Part shown: positions 59,081 through 64,000 of the stretch, in pieces
Position numbering within the stretch: position 1 is the first letter of the stretch
Layout of the letters: every line of letters begins with the position of its first letter
DNA from: Bradysia coprophila
Taxonomy: Eukaryota; Arthropoda; Insecta; Diptera; Sciaridae
Assembly (NCBI RefSeq): GCF_014529535.1
Contig: NW_023503375.1
Location: forward strand, 5,765,858-5,829,857
DNA: 64,000 nt
Direction of reading: 5' to 3'
Translations under genes and position numbers: made by a program
The notes under the pieces: generated by a model
Told to the model about the DNA's origin: nothing
Seen by the model: only the letters and a program-made list of their open reading frames with translations
Databases searched by the model: none

Positions 59081-62000
59081 AAGTACTGGGGGCTTATAAG
59101 ATTAATATGCCGTTTGTAACACGTCGAATTGGAAGCAGACAGTAAGGGCAAAGCATTTGGTTATGTTCATAGATGACGAATCCGCAATAAAAAAAATGTC
59201 CGTCCGTCCGTCCGTCTGTGACCCCTCTAGCTTGAGCAAATCACAACCTTTTTTCAAAATTCTTTTTTTCCCCGATTGGTATCGACAAAAGTAAGGTCAA
59301 ATTCGAAAATGGGCATTGTAGGGTTGGCCCTTCCAGAGCTAGGGCCATATAGGTGTTTTTCAGACTTTCGACGATATCTACCGAAATACGCACGCAATGG
59401 CTGCTTGTGATATATCAAATGAAAGGTATTGACGAGTAGAACAAAGTTGCTGAACATTGTTTTTGGGTAAGATGCAACGTGGGCTTGTTGGGAGGGCTCA
59501 AAGGTCGTTACTCGGCCCTAAGTATTTTTTGCACATAAATCGAGTAAATCTCATCCCGATTTTGCTAGATTTAGTTTTTTATGGAAGGTAATTGAATACC
59601 GAAAATAACGTGGCGAAAAAAGTTTCAAATTTGGGCCCTTGGACTAAGGCCGCTACTCGGCCCTAAGTGTTTTTTGCACATAAATCGAGTAAATCTCATC
59701 CGATTTTGCTAGTTTTTGTTTCATTTGAGAGATAATTGAATGCCGAATAGAATGGTGGCAAAAAAAGTTTCAAATTTGGGCCCTTGGACTAAGGCCACTA
59801 CTCGGCCCTATGTGTTTTTTGCACATAAATCGAGTAAATCTCATCCGATTTTGCTAGTTTTAGTTTTTTATGGAAGGTAATTGAATACCGAAAATAACGT
59901 GGCGAAAAAAGTTTCAAATTTGGGCCCTCGGACTAAGGCCGCTACTCGGCCCTAAGTGTTTTTTGCACATAAATCGAGTAAATCTCATCCGATTTTGCTA
60001 GTTTTTGTTTCATTTGAGAGATAATTGAATGCCAAATAGAATGATGGCAAAAAATTTTGGGTTTCTAAAATAATATCGTAAATTGTTGGTTTTATTTGAG
60101 AGGTACTTCGTACGGGCTTTCGTAATTGCGCTGTGCGCAATTTTAAAAATGAACACTTTCAGTAAATTTGACCATGCCCAACTTGACATACATTTTGGTA
60201 ACATTAGAGGGTTGTAGACGTATTAGGGTTCCGGGCGTATTACGGCTACGGACGTATTATGATTACGGACGAAATAGGATTACGGGTCGTACGGGGCTAA
60301 GTCGCAGCAAACGCTCAGACTGTTCTGATGCCTTGTTTTTTTTTCAATTTTCACTAAATTGCACTATTTTTTATGTTTTTTATGTTTTTCATGTTTTTCC
60401 TGCTTCTCCGAAAATTATTTTTAGGAAAATTGGGAAAATGGCCGGATTGTTTTTAAACAAGGCATCAGAACAGTCGGAGCGTTTGCTGCGACTTAGCCCC
60501 GTACGACCCGTAATCCTATTTCGTCCGTAACCATAATACGTCCGTAGCCGAAATACGCCCGGAACCCCAATACGTCTACAACCCTCTAATGCGTCTGTTA
60601 CCAAAATGCAAGTCAAGTTGGGCATGGTCAAATTTACTGAAAGTGTTCATTTTTAAAATTGCGCATAGCGCAATTACGAAAGCCCGTACGAAGTACCTCT
60701 CAAATAAAACCAACAATTTACGACATTATTTTAGAAACCCAAAATTTTTTGCCAACTTTCCATTGGGTATTCAATTACCTCTCAAATGAAACAAAAACTA
60801 GCAAAATCGGTTGAGATTTACTCGATTTATGTGCAAAAAGCACTTAGGGCCGAGTAGCGGCCTTAGTCCAAGGGCCCAAATTTGAAACTTTTTTGCCATC
60901 ATTCTATTCGGCATTCAATTATCTCTCAAATGAAACAAACTCTAGCAAAATCGGATGAGATTTATTCGATTTATGTGCAAAAAACACTTAGGGCCGAGTA
61001 GCGGCCTTAGTCCAAGGGCCCAAATTTGAAACTTTTTTTGCCATCATTCTATTCGGCATTCAATTATCTCTCAAATGAAACAAAATCTAGCAAAATCGGA
61101 TGAGATTTATTCGATTTATGTGCAAAAAACACTTAGGGCCGAGTAGCGGCCTTAGTCCAAGGGCCCAAATTTAAAACTTTTTTTGCCATCATTCTATTCG
61201 GCATTCAATTATCTCTCAAATGAAACAAAAGCTAGCAAAATCGGATGAGATTTATTCGATTTATGTGCAAAAAACACTTAGGGCCGAGTAGCGGCCTTAG
61301 TCCAAGGGCCCAAATTTGAAACTTTTTTTGCCATCATTCTATTCGACATTCAATTATCTCTCTAATGAAACAAAAACTAGCAAAATCGGATGAGATTTAC
61401 TCGATTTATGTGACAAAAACCCTTAGGGCCGAGTAACGGACTTAGTCCAATGGACCAAATTTGAAACTTTTTTTGCCATCATTCCATTCGGCATTTAATT
61501 ACCTTCCATAAAAAACTAAATCTAGCAAAATCGGATGAGATTTACTCGATTTATGTGCAAAAAACACTTAGGGCCGAGTAGCGGCCATAGTCCAAGGGCC
61601 CAAATTTGAAACTTTTTTCGCCATCATTCTATTCGGCATTCAATTATCTCTCAAATGAAACAAAAACTAGCAAAATCGGATGAGATTTACTCGATTTATG
61701 TGCAAAAAACACTTAGGGCCGAGTAGCGGCCTTAGTCCAAGGGCCCTAATTTGAAACTTTTTTCGTCACGTTCTTTTCGGTATTCAATTACCTTCCATAA
61801 AAAACTAAAACTAGCAAAATCGGATGAGATTTACTCGATTTATGTGCAAAAAACACTTAGGGCCGAGTAACGACCTTTGAGCCCTCCCAACAAGCCCACG
61901 TTGCATCTTACCCAAAAACAATGTTCAGCAACTTTGTTCTACTCGTCAATACCTTTCATTTGATATATCACAAGCAGCTTCTGCGTGCGTATTTCGGTAG

Positions 62001-62306
62001 ATATCGTCGAAAGACTGAAAAACACCTATAGGGCCCTAGCTCTGGAAGGGCCGACCCTACCATAACCATTTTCGAACTTGACCTTACTTTTGTCGATACC
62101 GATCGGGGGAAAAAAGAATTTTGAAAAAAAGGTTGTGATTTACTCAAGCTAGAGGGGTCACAGACGGACGGACTGACATTTTTTTTATTGCGGATTCGTC
62201 ATCTATGAACATAACCAAATGCTTCGCCCTTACTGTCTGCTTCCAATTCGACGTGTTACAAACGGCATATTAATCTTATAAGCCCCCAGTACTTCGTACG
62301 GGGCTA
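59081..62306. mobile_element. 3.2-kb foldback element with 145-bp tandem units in each arm
   Basis: Ends are inverse copies starting AGCCCCGTACGAAGTACTGG and continuing through CGTCGAATTGGAAGCAGACAG to the GTCCGTCCGTC stretch. Inside each arm lies a tandem array of a roughly 145-bp unit carrying CTCGGCCCTAAGTG and GAGTAAATCTCATCCGATTT (or the inverse): four copies on the left (about 59514-60060) and eight on the right (about 60720-61870). The centre (60105-60710) is a further palindrome holding GGTTCCGGGCGTATTACGG-like short repeats and TTAGCCCCGTACGACCC. No transposase frame is visible, so it looks non-autonomous. The very similar arms suggest recent activity or arm homogenisation. Confidence 0.88.
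60105..60712. repeat. Central palindrome of the foldback element
   Basis: Arms 60105-60330 and 60465-60712 pair almost fully around a T-rich loop of about 130 bp. They include GTACTTCGTACGGGCTTTCG, GACCATGCCCAACTTGAC and a run of 11-13 bp sub-repeats of the form ACGTATTA / ACGGACGTATTATG. The inner arm ends carry TTAGCCCCGTACGA, nearly the outer terminus, so this may be a smaller element of the same family inserted in, or copied into, the larger one. Confidence 0.75.
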
Positions 62307-64000
62307 AAAAAGTCCTAAGAGTAATATCGCCAAGACTTCAGGCGATTGGGGAACAAGCGGTCTCCGATTTTAATGAGTGATAGCTCGTTGGATTCGTCTT
62401 TCAATTCTAGGAAACACGTATCTTTCACTTTTTCTAAAAAAAAATATTTTCTGTCAAAAGCTCTCAACAGTAAAGACATGTCAGAGGGTACCGAAAACAG
62501 TTTTTCAGCAATAATTCAAAAAAAAATTATTTTAAATTGTTGTGATGTTGTACGAATGTCGGCCTTGGAAAGACCTACAGGTAGAGTATACGCACTGCTT
62601 GGTGCGAGTACATCCACGAGAGTTATGACTAAAAATATACTGAATGTTCGGAGAGTCCAGATTCTCTGCAGCTTCGTTGTTCCACGGAACTGAGTATGGG
62701 GTATTGTAGCTGGCCTCACCCACTATCGTTGCACTTATAAATGAACCCAGTACTTTTGTGCTGCAAGCCCACAGATGTCTTGGAAAAAAGTTGGTGCCAA
62801 AATGCAGATTTTTTCCTTCGTTCTGAGGGCTCAACAGCTGGAACAGCATCTATAACGGTACTACGGCAGTAATTCTTTATCGTCTACTATTCTTTCACCT
62901 TATCAATAGAAAAAAGCTTCGATATGTCGCGAATATATGTCGTTGAAACAGATCCAATGTTAGTAATATCAAGAGGAAAATTATTACATTTTTCTCGGAG
63001 GATTTTAGTCAAATATTAAAAAGTAATTAAAAATTAAAGTAATCTTGCATCATACGCCTTTAAAATTCACATCGACCTAGTTGAATGTCTTTCCTTCATA
63101 AAAGATGTTTGTTAGTAGTCATGAATTGATATCGCTGTAAAGCTTAGACCTCAGGCTAAACAGTAACTATATTTTGGTGATCAAACAAGTCACCAGTAAG
63201 GTCCAAACAGTCTTCGAAGCTTCCCTCGAAAACAGTTAGATAATAGTAGGTTACGGTGCAATGATTCATTACATGAAGGAACAATTTTGAAATAAGAGCA
63301 ACCTCACAGGTGCGTTGTTGAGCAACAAGATTCGGTAAGTAAATGTTAGTTGAGATAAGTGTAGATGTAGAGTCTACATATCCGAGCCGAATGCGAGGTA
63401 TGATGCTCAACAACACACTAGTGAGTATGCGAGTCTCTCAAAATTGTTTCCGAATTAAGGAATTATTTCGCAGCATGTCCTGTATTCTATTTTATTGCCT
63501 GTCCATGTGAAAGTTGATCGTTACATATCAATTAATGTAAGGCCAGATTATGGCATAGTCTAGCCTTAAATAAAATTAAACTAAACCAACAAAATTCGAA
63601 ACGACAAAACCCGCTCACACGTCTACAATAGTATTTTTACTTTTAGTAATAGTATTTAGAGCGAAGCGAGTAAGGAAAATTAGCACGAGTGCTGAAAAAA
63701 TCCATTTCCTGTCAAGGTACGAACAACGTTTTGCGCACCGTTAACAACTGAAATATGCAAAACACATCAATTTTCTTGAAACATATACACTACACATTCA
63801 CCATATTAAATTTGTTCAATTTAATAGTCATGGAAAAATTCATTCAAAACCATTCTCATACGGTAAATCGTAAAGAAATGACATATTTTCCCGCACGGGA
63901 AAACCTGACATTTCATAACAAAAAATCACGGCAAAATATGTCGTATTTCAGTTGTACGGTGCACAAAAAAATATTTTGATCCCGAAAACACCACAGATGT
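62307..64000. other. Right flank, unassigned open frames
   Basis: No gene was recognised. A plus-strand frame (62346-62693, 115 aa) overlaps two minus-strand frames (62849-62532 and 62719-62516); the last has a hydrophobic leader-like run (FLVITLVDVLAPSSA). A minus-strand frame at about 62890-63020 reads KCNNFPLDITNIGSVSTTYI and looks protein-like, and another lies at 63416-63156. They do not join with sensible splice sites, and I know no match. AGAGCGAAGCGAG at 63659 recalls the repeat near 44990. Confidence 0.35.

Noticed and set aside
60010-60789. Paired open frames with shared peptide in the middle of the foldback element
   Set aside because: They are mirror copies in the central palindrome and resemble no transposase.
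59480-61900. The regular 145-bp repeats as a CRISPR array or satellite
   Set aside because: Units are head-to-tail without spacers, in a eukaryotic setting, and lie inside the arms of one foldback element.
62346-62849. A gene in the right flank
   Set aside because: Overlapping frames on both strands, no family motif and no consistent splice sites; left as unassigned.

Overview
The window is nuclear DNA from a fly, most likely a lower (nematoceran) dipteran such as a fungus gnat. The evidence is AT-rich sequence, short GT-AG introns (mostly 50-150 bp), a Lis-1 protein of exactly the Drosophila length, an insect gustatory receptor, an insect yellow/MRJP gene and an arthropod-type SMYD gene. 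The placement as a lower dipteran is inference. I rebuilt the spliced genes by hand from donor and acceptor sites, reading phase and remembered family sequences.

Layout, left to right: Lis-1 (minus, 6563-1571, 8 coding exons, 411 aa); TMEM64-like SNARE-associated membrane protein (plus, 15718-19193, 4 exons, 279 aa); AGXT2-type mitochondrial aminotransferase (minus, 23187-21000, 10 exons, about 507 aa); DUF1091-like putative secreted protein (minus, about 32239-30750, N-terminus unresolved); SMYD protein (plus, 34864-37710, 7 exons, 523 aa); TMEM138 ciliary membrane protein (minus, 39777-39166, 3 exons, 161 aa); yellow/MRJP-family gene whose C-terminal third I cannot find (minus, 43513-42196); gustatory receptor (minus, 52272-45492, 7 exons, 466 aa). 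The genes are functionally unrelated and do not form a pathway.

The space between and inside the genes is crowded with inverted-repeat (foldback) and MITE-like DNA. The largest is a 3.2-kb foldback element (59081-62306) whose arms carry unequal numbers of a 145-bp tandem unit. Others are a 1.66-kb foldback (23333-24992), a nearly perfect 246-bp palindrome (25177-25422), an inverted-repeat element enclosing the 3' end of an RTE-type LINE (28247-29122), a tRNA-derived SINE (about 5735-6065), a 595-bp GC-rich insertion with 10-bp target-site duplications (40511-41105), and about a dozen short palindromic elements. Several families recur across the window. I saw no CRISPR, rRNA, intact tRNA, LTR element or virus-like element. 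About 52.3-59.0 kb and 62.3-64 kb hold no gene I can recognise.
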